DNA of 64,000 bases from Taxillus chinensis (lineage: Eukaryota > Streptophyta > Magnoliopsida > Santalales > Loranthaceae), in the NCBI GenBank assembly GCA_023512835.1, contig CM042085.1, positions 5,586,062 to 5,650,061 of the forward strand, read 5' to 3'. The translations under genes were made by a program, and so were the position numbers. How positions within the stretch are numbered: position 1 is the first letter of the stretch; each line of letters starts with the position of its first letter. The notes beneath the pieces were generated by a model. The model did no database searches. It was given only the letters and a program-made list of their open reading frames with translations, and was not told the origin of the DNA. This document shows, piece after piece, positions 35,705 to 48,018 of the stretch.

Positions 35705-35727
35705 CTTAAAAAAGCTCATCTTCAACC

Positions 35728-35755
35728 CCTCTCTCTCTCTCTCTCTCTCTCTCTG
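35728..35755. repeat. (CT)n tract in the EIN3/EIL 5'UTR
   Basis: CT repeats (GA on the coding strand) in the probable first, untranslated exon. A second GA-rich block lies at about 35850-35890. Such tracts are common in plant leaders and core promoters. Confidence 0.8.
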
Positions 35756-35999
35756 CAGACGGCCGCTGCCTGGTCAATCAGCTTTTCAACAGACCCAAAA
35801 CCCGAAAGGGATTATCAAAGTAAAAAAAAAATCTCGAGGGAAAGATATAGAGAGAGAGAGAGAAAAGAGAGAGAAGAGAGAGAGAGAAGGACCAGAGGGA
35901 AGTGGTGGGGCTGGGGCGTTGTTGGCGTTATGTATGGGATTGGGGTGGGAGAGCCCAGCACATGCACATGTATTATGTTATGTACATGATGGATTCACA

Positions 36000-38900
36000 G
36001 AGGGAGTGAAAAGCGGTGAAGAAAGAAATGAGTGTCGGCATTCCATAAAAGTTCCCACCACGCTTGTTCCCTCGTATGTTTTTTTTTAAATGAAATTAGA
36101 AATACCTATAATATATATTTATATATGAAACAATTTTTGCACATAAATTTTTAATAATTTAAAAACTATAAAAATATTAAAAAAAACACAAAAATATAAT
36201 AACTTAGTTACAGTAAAAAAGAAGAAGAAATCAATAACCAATATGCATTACATGCGTTAAACATCCGTGTGTGTATACATAAATCTATTCATCCATTTTT
36301 GTGTTACACATGGTGATGGATAATATAAAATAATAAAACATTTATATTGAGATTAGAAAAAATGATCACATTTTATAAATATTAATCAATATTGATAATA
36401 TATAAAAAAAATTTTCTATATTATCTATTCAAAAAAAATGATTGTATCATGTAGTACCAAGACAAAAAAAAAATACCTTTACTCTTCACACTTTTTTCAA
36501 ATACTAAACCCAACAAGTTTTTTTAACCTCACCCCCATCCCAATCCCACCCCAACATGAGGTTAAGATTGGTGGTGGCAACTCACCTATCTTAGAAGTGC
36601 TCTCTCTTCAGCCTTTTTTACCCGATGATTTTTAAAGAGCCCACACCATACGGGTACCCATGGACTCATGGAGGCATGCGCATGGGTTTGATTTAACTCA
36701 TGAAATTATAATTATAAATTTATGAATTAGAATTAATACATATATAATTTGGTTTGACACTTTTAAGGGGTATTAATAATGAGAAAATCAATACTCCTTC
36801 CTTATATGTATGCAGACTTAAGTGGTGGCAATATTAATACAGTATTAATAATATCAGCCATTAATAATACGTCATTATCATAACCTTAACCCAAACGAAT
36901 CATAAGTTGTTAATTGAAATATAATAAAATAGGTCAAAGACTGTAAACCTTTAAAAAAACATTTGAAATTTTTTACTACTAGACTTAAATACGAATACAT
37001 AATATCCATTTCATACGAATACGATGTTAATTTAATATTTTTATCCATAATTTATGTTACGAATACGAATTTACATAATTTATAGGACACTTATATTTAT
37101 ATTAATATTAATTGTTTAGGCTAATTTCACAAGATTTATATAACCCGAATGATTAATATTTACCTTAACTACATACACGCATACATGAGTTTGTATCTCG
37201 TTTGATTTAATTTTTTAAAATTTTATTAGGCTCACTCATATCAAACATTACTTGCACGTGTAATATCATAATAATATTCAAATCCAATATAGTAATATAT
37301 GAATTCAAATAAGAATTTTTGAATACGAATGCAATATAGTATAGAGTGATATCCAATTTGCGCCTAGGAGAGTGGATGGAAAATTTACATTTCTTGGATT
37401 CTTCTTTGATCTTTGACTTAGATGATCATTTTATCATACCCATTGGGGCCGGGTCTCATTGGACAGATGAGTAATAAGTAGGGTAATCGAATATTATTCA
37501 TTTTAAGATGCGCAACTCTTAGAAGATTTTTTATATAAATTTATTTTTTATTTAAAAGAAAAAATTATAAAATTATAAAATATCTCTTTCACATAAGTTT
37601 TATATTTAATTTTCTCTACGTACAATATTTTTTATATATTAAAAATAATATTTACTTCTTATAATTATTAAATTACATATAATTTTTTTATATATTTTAT
37701 TTTCACGTTTTTCACAATTTTTACTTTTGTTTTATATTAAATTATAAAAAAATTATTATTAAATTAAAAATAATATAAAAATATTATTTTAGTATATATT
37801 TATACATTAAAGAAAAAAGTAATTTAAATATATAAATTTTTAAAAAAACATTTGAAAAGCTAGTGTAGGTGTGTGTCCCTAGCCGTTTTATATGGGAACA
37901 AATGTATATGCTACCATCAAATGTATTAGGTTTAATTTTATTTTAAAATAATTTGCATGATTGAAATTATATCTAGGAGTATATTATATGAGAAAAGAAA
38001 TCCACACAAACACGTACGGGGCTGGAGATTTGCACCTGTGCCATGCTTATTATGACCCTGCGAGTATTTTAATTACCGAAAATCCTGTGTAGGTAATTGT
38101 CAGAACACGAATACCTTATTGATATAATAACAATAGTAATAATAAAGTGTCTCTGCACATAACCTGCACAGCTTGCATTGTCATTTAACCACCATTATCT
38201 ATATATTAAAACATACACATGAAGTTAATGTCCAAATTAAGATGGTGCTTTCAAATGTATTTACGTATGGATCCCTTATTTGATGGGTCTTTCAATTTCA
38301 GACGGCATACACATACTAGCTAGTGAAAATGAATTTTTTGTCTTATCTTCGGGAAATTAAAATTGTGATATTTCATATCATTATCATCATCATCATCATC
38401 TGTCTCATCTGCTGTCTTATCCGTTGAAATTTGCATTCGCTAATTAAATGTTTTGCAAAATCGTATTCATATGCGACTCGGGTTAAAATCCAGACAAACG
38501 TACGTGTATGGAGGCTCCAATTAATTGGTCCATGTTTCCGTGGCCTTGTCGTTTCATAACTTTTCTTGCTTTTGTTGCTATTCAGCGCCAGCGGCTACTA
38601 CATATATATAGCTCCAAGCGAAACATGCCAGATCGGTAGCGTACGTGGATGTGTCTTCGTATGACATTTAATTAGCTCGGGACGTGTATTTGTTAGAGTT
38701 GATGTTCTTGTTTTAACCGCTACTTAATTAGCACCGATCGATGAGCATAATATTCTTCCATATTACGTAATCCATAAAAAGTAGCAACATTAGTTCTGAA
38801 AGTTTTGACTCATTCACTGGTTTAACATAAATATTTAAAAAATTATATTTTTCGGAATTTTTATTAAAATTAAATTTAGTCCAGTTCCATTTACTCTTTA

Positions 38901-39065
38901 TCTAATAAAATATTATATTTTCATTATTTATTTTTATTTCTTTTTCACTCGCCATAATTATTTGTTAATTTAAATGAATGAATAACTATTTAAAAAAATT
39001 TTAAAAAAATTATATTTTTAATTATTTTAAATAATTAATTTTAAAGAGTTAGATAGTTAATGTTA
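36000..39065. other. AT-rich intergenic DNA
   Basis: About 3 kb with no supportable gene. A TATA-like ACATATATATAGCTCC at about 38601 has no coding frame behind it. Confidence 0.5.
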
Positions 39066-39068
39066 TTA

Positions 39069-39253
39069 GAGCATCTCTAACACACTCTTTATTATCTACA
39101 TGTATATAGTAAAATCTGGGGAATTTTAGCTCCAAGGATTACTTTTCATAAGAGTTAGCACCGTCAATATTTAATATATTTTATTATTATTTTTAGGTTT
39201 TTCTCTCTCTCCTCCCATCTCTCCGGTTGGGGGGGGGGGGGGGGGGGGGGGGG

Positions 39254-39317
<64 letters not shown>

Positions 39318-39325
39318 CGTTGTCT

Positions 39326-39382
<57 letters not shown>

Positions 39383-39752
39383 CGATGAAGGGAGGATGGC
39401 AATCCGTCGAGGGCGTCATCGTCGTGGGCATCTCCGTCGTCAGCCGTGGGCGTCGCCATCGTCAGCCGTGGGCGTCGCCATCGTCAGTTGGGGAGGGAAG
39501 GATGGCGATCCGTCGGGGGCGTCGCCGTCGTCGGTCGGGGAGGGGATCGAGGATGGCAATCTGTCGGGGCATCGTTGCGTTCGGGAGATTGAGGTGCGTC
39601 GTCCGTGAGAAGAAGGAAGAGAAATTAATATTTTAATAAATATAAAAGTAAATTGAAGAGTATTGTTGGACTTATATGTATAAAATGACTCTTTACATTT
39701 AAAAATATATCTACATGTGAATAAAATGTAAATAATAGTGTTGGAGATGCTC
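39069..39752. mobile_element. PIF/Harbinger-like MITE (684 bp) with GC-rich core and G runs
   Basis: Left end GAGCATCTCTAACACAC and right end GTGTTGGAGATGCTC are near-perfect inverted repeats. Both are flanked by TTA (39066-39068 and 39753-39755), the 3-bp target duplication typical of PIF/Harbinger elements. The subterminal parts also pair (CTACATGT...ACATGTGAA). The core is unusual: G homopolymers of 25, 63 and 57 bases, followed by a GC-rich, imperfectly repeated stretch based on GTCGCCATCGTC and GTCGGGG units. No transposase. Confidence 0.8.
39229..39382. repeat. Interrupted poly-G tract inside a MITE
   Basis: G runs at 39229-39253, 39255-39317 and 39326-39382 are separated by a single C and by CGTTGTCT. 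Frames through it are only poly-Gly/poly-Pro. Confidence 0.95.
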
Positions 39753-39755
39753 TTA

Positions 39756-41179
39756 TATCAGTTACTATAAATTGTTTGGACTATTCAATTAATTCTCATT
39801 CATTCTTTTCATTTAAATATCATGGTTGTAGGAAGTGATTTACATGAGTATAAATAAATGATAATAAACATGATTATAGGAGAACGTACATTGTCGCATA
39901 CATGCATGGTGTAGCCACTTAATTTCTCATGGTTGGAGAGTTGTTTGAAAATTTGCAACTTCTTATGGATTTTATTAAGCGCCTATTTCTACGTCGTGAT
40001 CTACATTTTATGTTTGGGAATCGGTTAGCCATGAAAAACAATTAATACCCCTATGACTCTTGTAATTGGTACCTAAATGTGTTATTACTACAAACTATGG
40101 TGAATCGAGGTTCTAGACTATAACACATACTAACTATTGTGCATCAAGGTCTTAGACTAAAGGGGTATTCACCACGTACCCTTGAGGGGATACCCAATCA
40201 TGTGGGACTAGATGAATTTGTTTTTTAAAATATAATTATTTTTAAAAATTATGAGCTTAAATGAATTTATATCATTCAGAAATAATAGTAAAAAACTTAT
40301 CAAGTTTATTTTTTTCAAAAATAATTATATTTTAAAAAAAAAATAATATATTCAAACCAAACGAGCCACGGATTTTATAAAACGCAATTATGCTTATTTG
40401 TTTTAATTCATCAAATGTTTCTTTATTTTAACTAACTTCTAACTAGAGTGATGTGGTGGTATATATGGGAGCATTTATCAATATGATGACTCAAGGAATC
40501 AAAATCACGAATTTCTTGAAGATCTATTTGGAATTCCTTCACTACTTTCAAGCGTTTGAATAGCTACACTATATTTAGATATATCTCTAATTCTTAACGT
40601 AGTATACTTATTCTTTGAAGGAAGTGAACCTATTTAAGTTAAAGATATCTAAGTTTAAAAAATAGTACTTTCATAAATATTAATCAAGGGAGTATTATTT
40701 AAAGATTCCTTCTTAAAGAAAGTTTCATTTTGACAATTGCATTGTATTGCTAGGTTTTTGTTTAATTCTTACATTATCAGAATAAAACAATTGATTGTCA
40801 AAGTTATTTAGTGATTTAAAATTGTTTGAGTGAATGGTAATAAGAAAAATAATATATTTTGATATAAATAATATGATTTTGAAAAGAACTTGTCTTACGT
40901 ACTATTTCATCTTTGCAAGTTTTTTAAAATACTTGAAGGTATTTTCTATTAGTCGATCTATTAAATCCTCTTAGACTAGCCCTAAGCCTAACAATGTCAG
41001 GCCTTCTTGTGTTTTATGGAAACTACTATTGGAACTCTCTTTTTATAGCAATGTAACAACGCTTTGCGCCAAAGCATAGCCTCTTCACAAGTTTATTGAA
41101 GCATGACATGGTCTAATAGGAAATTGATAATTAGAGAAAATAGATTATTAGAATGGGTGTTTTGACTTCTTCTCATGTT
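39756..41179. other. Intergenic DNA
   Basis: No supportable gene. Near 40090-40165 a short segment around TCTAGACTATAACA / TCTTAGACTAAA is imperfectly repeated. Confidence 0.45.
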
Positions 41180-41299
41180 GTTATACATATCCAAGCCAGG
41201 TTATAATGCCTAAAATGTTAAAAACTCCTCTCGTCTCCATGCTCTTATAGACAACGCATACGGATTGCCAAAGGCCAAAGGACATGATCATGTCCAACA
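41180..41299 (+). repeat. Direct repeat, copy 1 (about 120 bp, unoccupied)
   Basis: The order CATATCC...GGTTATAATGCC...GCTCTTATAGACAAC...GCCAAAGG...CATGTCC recurs from 41302 onward. In that second copy a hAT MITE sits inside the GCTCCTAT site. Confidence 0.7.
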
Positions 41300-41301
41300 C
41301 T

Positions 41302-42100
41302 ATTATGCATATCCTAGTGAGGTCATAATGCCTTAAATGTCAAACACTTGCTTTGATTTCCTTGCTCCTAATAGGGATGTTAAACGGGCCGGTGGCCCGC
41401 GGGCTGTGCGGGCTGGCCCGTCAAATGGGCTGGTTCGGGCTTAATATTTTAAGCCCATTAGGCAACGGCCTATATGGTTTTGAGCCCGTGGGCCATGGTT
41501 TAAACAGGCTTAGCCCGCATGAATACGGGCCAACCCGCGGGCCATTGTCTTATACAAATTTGGCCCAGAACCCACACCCAGCCCAGCCCAGCGCCCTCAT
41601 TCCACCAAGCCCAACCCACATAGTAGCCCAGCCTGACCTATGTTCGGCCTATATCACACACCAGCCTAGCCCTGGCCCCTCACCCAACCCAGGTTCAGCC
41701 CAGCGACCCAGAACCCACCCCCCAGCATTGCCCAAGTTCCGCCCAGAACCTACCCTAGCGCCACCCACACCCAATGCCATATAAGTTGAAAAACCCCAAA
41801 ATGTAAAGAGGACAAGTCAAACCCATGACCTCATGCAAAACCAACAGAGCATCCAACCACTAAACTAAATATTACTTACTAAATATATATATGCAATTTG
41901 TATATATAATAATAATAATTATTATTATTATTATAAATACCCAGCCCGCGGGCTGGGCCGGGCCAAAAAATTCTGACCCGTTTAAAAGCGGGCCTAAACG
42001 AACTGAGCCCGTTTAGGCCCGGGCCCGCCCGTTTAACACCCCTAGCTCCTATAGATAACAACGGAGAAAGGCCAAAGGGCCTGACAATGTCCATCAAACC
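41302..42100 (+). repeat. Direct repeat, copy 2 (split by a hAT MITE)
   Basis: Left half 41302-41371 and right half 42053-42100 together match copy 1 (CATATCC...GGTCATAATGCC...GCTCCTAT|AGATAAC...GGCCAAAGGGC...AATGTCC). The break point is exactly the target duplication of the inserted MITE. Confidence 0.7.
41372..42044. mobile_element. hAT-type MITE (673 bp)
   Basis: Inverted-repeat ends TAGGGATGTTAAACGGGC (left) and GCCCGTTTAACACCCCTA (right), flanked by 8-bp target duplications GCTCCTAA (41364-41371) and GCTCCTAT (42045-42052), 7 of 8 identical. The subterminal arms are dense in GGCCCG/CGGGCC motifs that can pair across the element. The middle has a pyrimidine-rich CCCAGCCCAGCC-type stretch and AT repeats. 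No transposase, so non-autonomous. Target site identity is supported by the unoccupied site in the neighbouring direct repeat. Confidence 0.88.
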
Positions 42101-44000
42101 AAAAGATAATAAGGTATATTTATTTAGCGAGAAAAGAATCACAAAGATGCAAACATATTAAAAAACAATACATCAGCTACTATCTAGCCACAACAAAATG
42201 GAATTTAACACATGACGATTTTTGTTATATGGATTAATTGGAAGTTTTCAAAATTTAAAATAATCATTTGAGGAAAAATCCATGTTAAAAGTGAAACTAG
42301 AAACATATAAATGCTATATATGTATTAATTATCATGAACTTTACTTAGTTTTTTTATCAAATAAAACATACGCAACTCGTAGGGTACATATGTTTTTGTA
42401 TGAATTTTATAATTTATTAGGGCCAAATCTAGAAAAATTATCAACATGATCTATAAAGTTTATATGTAAGGCCAATTATCCTATAGGAATAATGAATCAT
42501 TAAAATTCTAATTAGATAAAAGCAAAAAAGGATAATGTTGTTTGTACAAGTTATGAGACACCAAAATATTATATTTTCTCTAATAGTATAGTTTCAGATT
42601 TCAATATATATTTGAAAACATAATGTGACAGCAGAGCAACATGAAATATTCATTTATTCAAGATTTGACCTACGAGGGGCCTTTTTTTAGCAAAACTTAA
42701 ACATTAACGACCAATTATGTTATATTATAACATAAGAACTATAAAACTAAACAACTCATATCCTAAAGGGTAAAATTATAATTTTACATGTCAAAATGTG
42801 AATTTAAGAGAGATCAATATTTTCTTTAACGTGTATCGTTAGATTTATTTTTAACAGTATAGAATAGGCTTGTAAATTATCCGAGTCAAGTCAAGCTCAA
42901 GCTGCACTTGTACAATAATTAAGTCCAATTCACGAGTCACTCTTCTGATTTAGAAATTTAATTTTTCATATAATTCAAATAATTGTTTATTAACTATAAA
43001 CTTAAAATATAATTTATATTTTTTACTTGTTACTTTTATAATTTATATATATAGAATAATTATTAATATATACATTACTATAACAAACAATAAATAACAT
43101 GTATAAACTATAGTTCATAAATATAATTAAAATACAAATTTTATACACCTATATATCATATATGTAATAATATATAAACACTTCACATGAAATATTATAA
43201 CTATGATTATACATTATCATAACTAACACTATATTATTAGTTAGAGGGAGAATATACATACCCACCAAATTAATTAACACACCCATATAATATTTGTAAA
43301 TTCATAATTTGATGAAAATATCTTTTTTTTCTAAATATGAGTTAGTGTTGCATTGGCAAGGGGGCAAAGTGACTCAACAATGTCATGTCAACAGAAATTA
43401 TTTAAAATTATTTAAAAAAATCAAATGGGAATGACAGAACTTGAACTTATGATCTTATAAAGATAATAAAAAATTTTAACCACTGAAGTAGATTGATTTT
43501 TAAATTTAAAAATATGTGTGTGTACACACACAATAAAAAATCAATACAAAACTTATATGAGCACCTAAAAAAATTATAATTAAAATTATAAAATTAAACT
43601 CTCAATTAGTATTTATAATTAAAATTTTAATTTATTTTTAAATATTAAATCTCTGAAAGTTTTAAATTTATTTATAATTACATTTAATTTAATTATACTT
43701 TAAAATTTTAATTAAATGATTAAATGTTACATTTTTGTAATTTTAATGATAAATATAAATTTAATTTAGAAATTTTAATTATAAAATTAATATTTTGATG
43801 ATTTAAGTTAATGTATAGATATTAATTTTTTTTAAGCTTAATACTGGTATTAATGTATAGATATTAAATAAAATATTTTATATAAGTTTTTATACGTATA
43901 ATTACATAAATTTTGAAAAGGGTATTTAAGGGTGTTGGTGGGGTTGGAGGTTTAATTGCTATATGTAACATTTTCCTTTTTGAAATTTTCATTAATCGAT

Positions 44001-44039
<39 letters not shown>

Positions 44040-45108
44040 ATAATGACAATTAAATTAAAAAAATGTTTTAGCTAAATGGTAAGAGGGTAGGGTTTTTTTA
44101 TTTATTTATATAAAGTCGCAAGATCAACCCTCAGTAGTACTATTTTCCCTTGCTAATTAATGTCGTCGAAAAGAAATTTTTTATCAAATATATTTCTGGC
44201 AAAATATTTTAAGGAAGAAATTGTTTATCGTGAAGCTAAGGTTCATCTAATTTTATAAAAAATTGGAAAAAAAAAACATAAGAGGGGAAGAAAATTAGAT
44301 AATCAAGGGAAAATAGAAATAACAAACTTTCACGAGTTAAAAAAAATCATTACCTTTTAAGGAGTGATCTCATACTTTTTAAAAATTGTGCTAGGAAATT
44401 TAAACTCGTTTCTAATTATCAAGGGAGGATTAATCCACCTCAATTCAATATAATATTTTACCAGTTAAACATGCACATATTCATATTTTTTTTTTCTGAA
44501 AAATAAATATAAAAATTGTGAATGTAAATTAAATAAAGGTATACGCAATTCAATTTCAGTATTGTTGGTGTCAGTCACCCATAGTTGGGTAGATAAGTAT
44601 TTTAAAATTATCGTGAATAAAATAAACAGAGTCAAGGAAAAGCTGCACTGGCAACTGAACAAATAGCCAAAAAATGAAAAATAAACAAATACTAAACATT
44701 TAAAAATTCAATAGAAAATGTTGGACATCAAATAAATAATTATGTATATAATTCCTGAAAATTCCAAACCTAAGCTGATTCAGTATAGTGCCGTTGAAAT
44801 GACCGGCAAGCGTTTGGGATTCAATGCTATAGTCATTGGCGGGTGTCCCATGACCAATGCACAATGCATATTATATTAACGGTTATATGTTTTTAAATAC
44901 GATTCGTTATGTTTCCCTTTTCCTTAAAATAAAAACAAAACAAAAACAAAAAACAAAACAAAACTGAATCATCATGAAGTTCAGAGCCATCCCCCCTACC
45001 CCTCTCCATCTATATTCTCTTTATCGTTGGCGTAAATAGCAGTCAGTCTGCAGCAGCCCACTTTAAATAACGAGGATCGATTCTCCTTTAGTCAACTGTT
45101 TGTGCGCG

Positions 45109-45139
<31 letters not shown>

Positions 45140-45587
45140 GTATATATATATGTGTACACACTGCGATAATAATGTGTGGGTGCCAAGATTTGCTACTTGT
45201 TTACTTATCGGAAATTGACATTTTATTTATTCATTAGCGAACGTCAAAATAAATAAGTTGTCCACACCCGAATTCGTTTGAATGGTGAAATACTATGCAT
45301 TGGAGCTTTATTTGTTTATATAGAAGGATGAGAAAGAACGAAAAAATTCTAATGGTTTTTTTTAAATTTAAACAGTAAAATAAGAAAATAAAGTCCAAAA
45401 GTCTAAGTGAAATCCTATAATGAGTCTCAAATCCACAATGGATCGGAGAAATCTATCACAAATCTGCCGTTTCTACTAACATACACAACTATTGTTGACG
45501 AACATCACCGCAAATAAAAATTAAGTAAAAATAAAATTTTGATTCATCACATGCATAGACACTTTAGTGCGTTATATTTAGAAGGTC
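42101..45587. other. AT-rich intergenic DNA
   Basis: About 3.5 kb without a supportable gene. It contains a (TA)n(CA)n tract at 44003-44037. A promoter-like patch lies at about 45000-45160: C-rich leader-like sequence, a (CT)n tract at 45110-45130 and TATATATATG, with no coding frame after it. Confidence 0.5.
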
Positions 45588-45590
45588 TTA

Positions 45591-46235
45591 GAATATCTTC
45601 AATTTATCAGCTATTGTAAAATATGACTTCTCCAATGATTTAGTTAACCTTTAACAAAAACAAAAATAAAAGCTAAATATAGCTTTTGCTGGTCCTGTCA
45701 TGTCAGAAAATATCAATAAATTCCTTAACACTCTCTTCCTCGTCCCTGTCTCGTTCGCCCCCTCTCATCCTGTCCCCCCCCCCCCCATTCCCAATTCCCA
45801 ATTCCCAAGTCTTTCTCCCCTCGACGCCATCCCCGTACTCTCGCCCCCTCCCCATGGCGGTGCCGATCGACATCCCCCAGTCCCCGTCTCCCTCCAATCG
45901 GACGCCATCACCTCCTATCTCCCCCCCCCCCCCCAACGTTGTCCCTATCCTCGTCCCCCAGTCGGCCGGCCTTCCCTTCTCCCCCCTCCTAGTGATGAAG
46001 TCGTCGTTTCCTTACTCACACATCTAGGGTTTGTTCCACGTCTCTTAACTGTACAATTAGGGATTTGAGATGTTTGAATTTTGAATTTTGGAAGGTGAGG
46101 GTAATTTTGGAAAAATAAAATATAAGTAAAAATATAACTAATGTACCATTGAAGTACTATTAGCTATAATGGTACTGTAACAAGCTAAAATTAGCTTTAG
46201 CTATCCATTATAGCTTGGTAGGATTGGAGATGCTC
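45591..46235. mobile_element. PIF/Harbinger-like MITE (645 bp) with C-rich core
   Basis: Right end GATTGGAGATGCTC pairs imperfectly with left end GAATATCTTCAATTT, and the subterminal AGCTAT blocks pair as well. Both sides carry TTA (45588-45590 and 46236-46238). The ends resemble the element at 39069-39752. The core (about 45737-46010) is strongly C-rich with runs of 12-14 C. Frames through it are Pro/Ser-rich low complexity, not genes. Confidence 0.7.
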
Positions 46236-46442
46236 TTACTAGTAATTTATAGTAGCTATATATGTATTGAAACGCAATGTTAGAAATATCTTAAACTTCC
46301 TTTTATGCCCTCAACTGGTGAGACCTTGAACACAAATTGAATTTAAAAAATCACTTTTCTCACTCTGATTAAACAAATTATCTATTTCCGACAAAAAGTA
46401 CTTATTTTTCACTATTACTTAGTTCAATTTTCTACTAGCTAT

Positions 46443-46929
46443 TAAGGGTGTAAAACGGTCCGCTCCGGTCCAGTCCGTCATGGAGCGGGCCTAAACGGGC
46501 TGGCCCGTTTAGGCCCACACTCTTAACGAATCGAAAAATATCCGATCTGGTCTGGTCCGCATGCGGACCAGTCCATATTTATCTATTTATTTAAAATAAA
46601 TATTATATGTTATTTTTTGTTAAATATTTTTAAAATTTTAATTTTAAACCATATTTATGAGTATATATTTTTAAATCTTAATTTTAAAAATAATAGATTT
46701 AGACTATAGGTACTAATATATTAAGAAGAATAAGTAATAGTTTTTAAAAAATTATTTTTTTAAAAAATAACAAGTTAGTCTGCGGACCGATTCGTGTTTG
46801 CATGGATTTTGTCCGCATGGACCGGGCCTAAACGGACTAGTCCATTTTGGCTCGCAATCAAGATGAACCAATAATTTGTTGGTCCGGTTCACTCTGATTC
46901 ATGGACCGATAATCCATTTTATACTCCTA
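46443..46929. mobile_element. Older hAT-type MITE (487 bp)
   Basis: Left end TAAGGGTGTAAAACGG and right end CCATTTTATACTCCTA form imperfect inverted repeats of the same type as the other hAT MITEs here. Flanking 8-mers CTAGCTAT (46435-46442) and TTATCTAT (46930-46937) match at 6 of 8 positions. The arms carry GGTCCG/CGGACC motifs. Greater divergence suggests an older insertion. Confidence 0.7.
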
Positions 46930-46955
46930 TTATCTATACACAAATATAGCGAATC

Positions 46956-47172
46956 ATTAGTCTTTTTCAAAAACAAAATCAGTGCACCCCAGAGTGAGGT
47001 TGAGCTGGTATTTAGCTAAACAAAACTCTAGCTTGTCTTCCAGGTCATATATTTGTTTTTGTAGTTCCCGCAACTCGGTAGGTAAAAACTCAATTGTGAA
47101 CTTTATATTCCTCTTCGGTGGTTACTCTAATAACTATTTAGGAAAAGCATCATAGAAATGCTCAATAATAAT
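46956..47172 (-). pseudogene. Ty3/gypsy reverse-transcriptase relic
   Basis: Read on the minus strand, three pieces in order match the start of the plant Ty3/gypsy reverse transcriptase: a FYDAFPK...PPKRNIKFTIEFLP segment (family: DVFPxELPGLPPxREIEFTIDL), then TELRELQKQIYDLEDK (family: ELKELKxQLxELLDKGFI), then after a one-base frameshift WGALILFLKK (family: WGAPVLFVKK). Two stops interrupt the first piece, and about 15 residues of the family pattern are missing between the first and second. It is a short, dead fragment with no ends visible. Confidence 0.65.
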
Positions 47173-47480
47173 GGGTCAAACTCTTTTCTTGTTATTGTCA
47201 TTTTCATTGGGGGTGACAACGGGAAGGATTTGAGATGAATTTCCTATATTTCAAACCTATTCTATCTGAAAATAATTCGTTTTGAATCCGATTAAGTCGA
47301 TTATAACATGTGACATTACCATTTATATATGTAATAAAATAAATTTAGAACGAATTATCCAAATTCGTTTTGAACTTGATTAAATTGATCATAATTACAT
47401 CCCAACAGAATCGAAGTAAGACGAATACACGACATAACCAACGGCATTGTCATTCCTAATCTTCGTCAAAGGCTAACATA

Positions 47481-48015
47481 GGCCCAATTTGGCAATGCTT
47501 CTTGGAGGCTGCTTCTGCTTATAAGATAAGCAAAAGCAATAAAACATGTTTGGTAACTTAAAAAAATTACTTATAAAATAAGTTTTTGTTTTTTTTTAAT
47601 AAAAAACATAAGCAATCTAAGGGTTGCTTTTAGAAGCTGTCTTTTTAATAAGCAGTTTTTAAAATTTAAAAATACCAATATTATCCTTTATCATCTTGCT
47701 CTCACGATCTGGGGAGAGAGGGAGGGGGGGGGGGGAATGGGGTGCGCGGGCTGAACAGCGGAGAGGACCAAAGACTGTGAAGAAAAAAAGTAATATTTTT
47801 TTTAAATCATAAATAAAATAAGATAATTATGTTTTTTTATCTTAAAGTACTTTTTTTTACATTTTATCAAACACTTATTACCTGCTTTTGACATTTAAAA
47901 TACTTTTAAAATTATATTTTACCAAACACTCACTTGCTTATTTTAACAGCAGCTTATTTTTCCAGCACAGCTAAAAACAGCTTATCCTAAAAGCACAACA
48001 TTACCAAACTAAGCC
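47481..48015. mobile_element. PIF/Harbinger-like MITE (535 bp)
   Basis: Left end GGCCCAATTTGGCAATGCTT and right end CATTACCAAACTAAGCC are inverted repeats of the GGGC.TGTTTGGTAA type. ATA lies on both sides (47478-47480 and 48016-48018) as a possible 3-bp target duplication. Subterminal AAGCAG/AGCTTATTTT blocks are repeated and inverted. A G run of about 13 bases lies at 47725-47737 in a GC-rich core. No coding capacity. Confidence 0.75.
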
Positions 48016-48018
48016 ATA

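Noticed and set aside
39171..39459. Poly-Pro frames on the minus strand at the second G tract
   Set aside because: Same cause as above. The region is the core of a MITE with clear ends and target duplications.
41353..41784. 143-codon frame with GLxG and P-rich parts
   Set aside because: It lies inside the hAT MITE 41372-42044 and is made of its GGCCCG and CCCAGCC repeats.
45686..46068. Pro/Ser-rich frames of 113-122 codons
   Set aside because: They read through C-rich low-complexity DNA inside a MITE. Two overlapping frames look equally plausible and neither has a recognisable domain.
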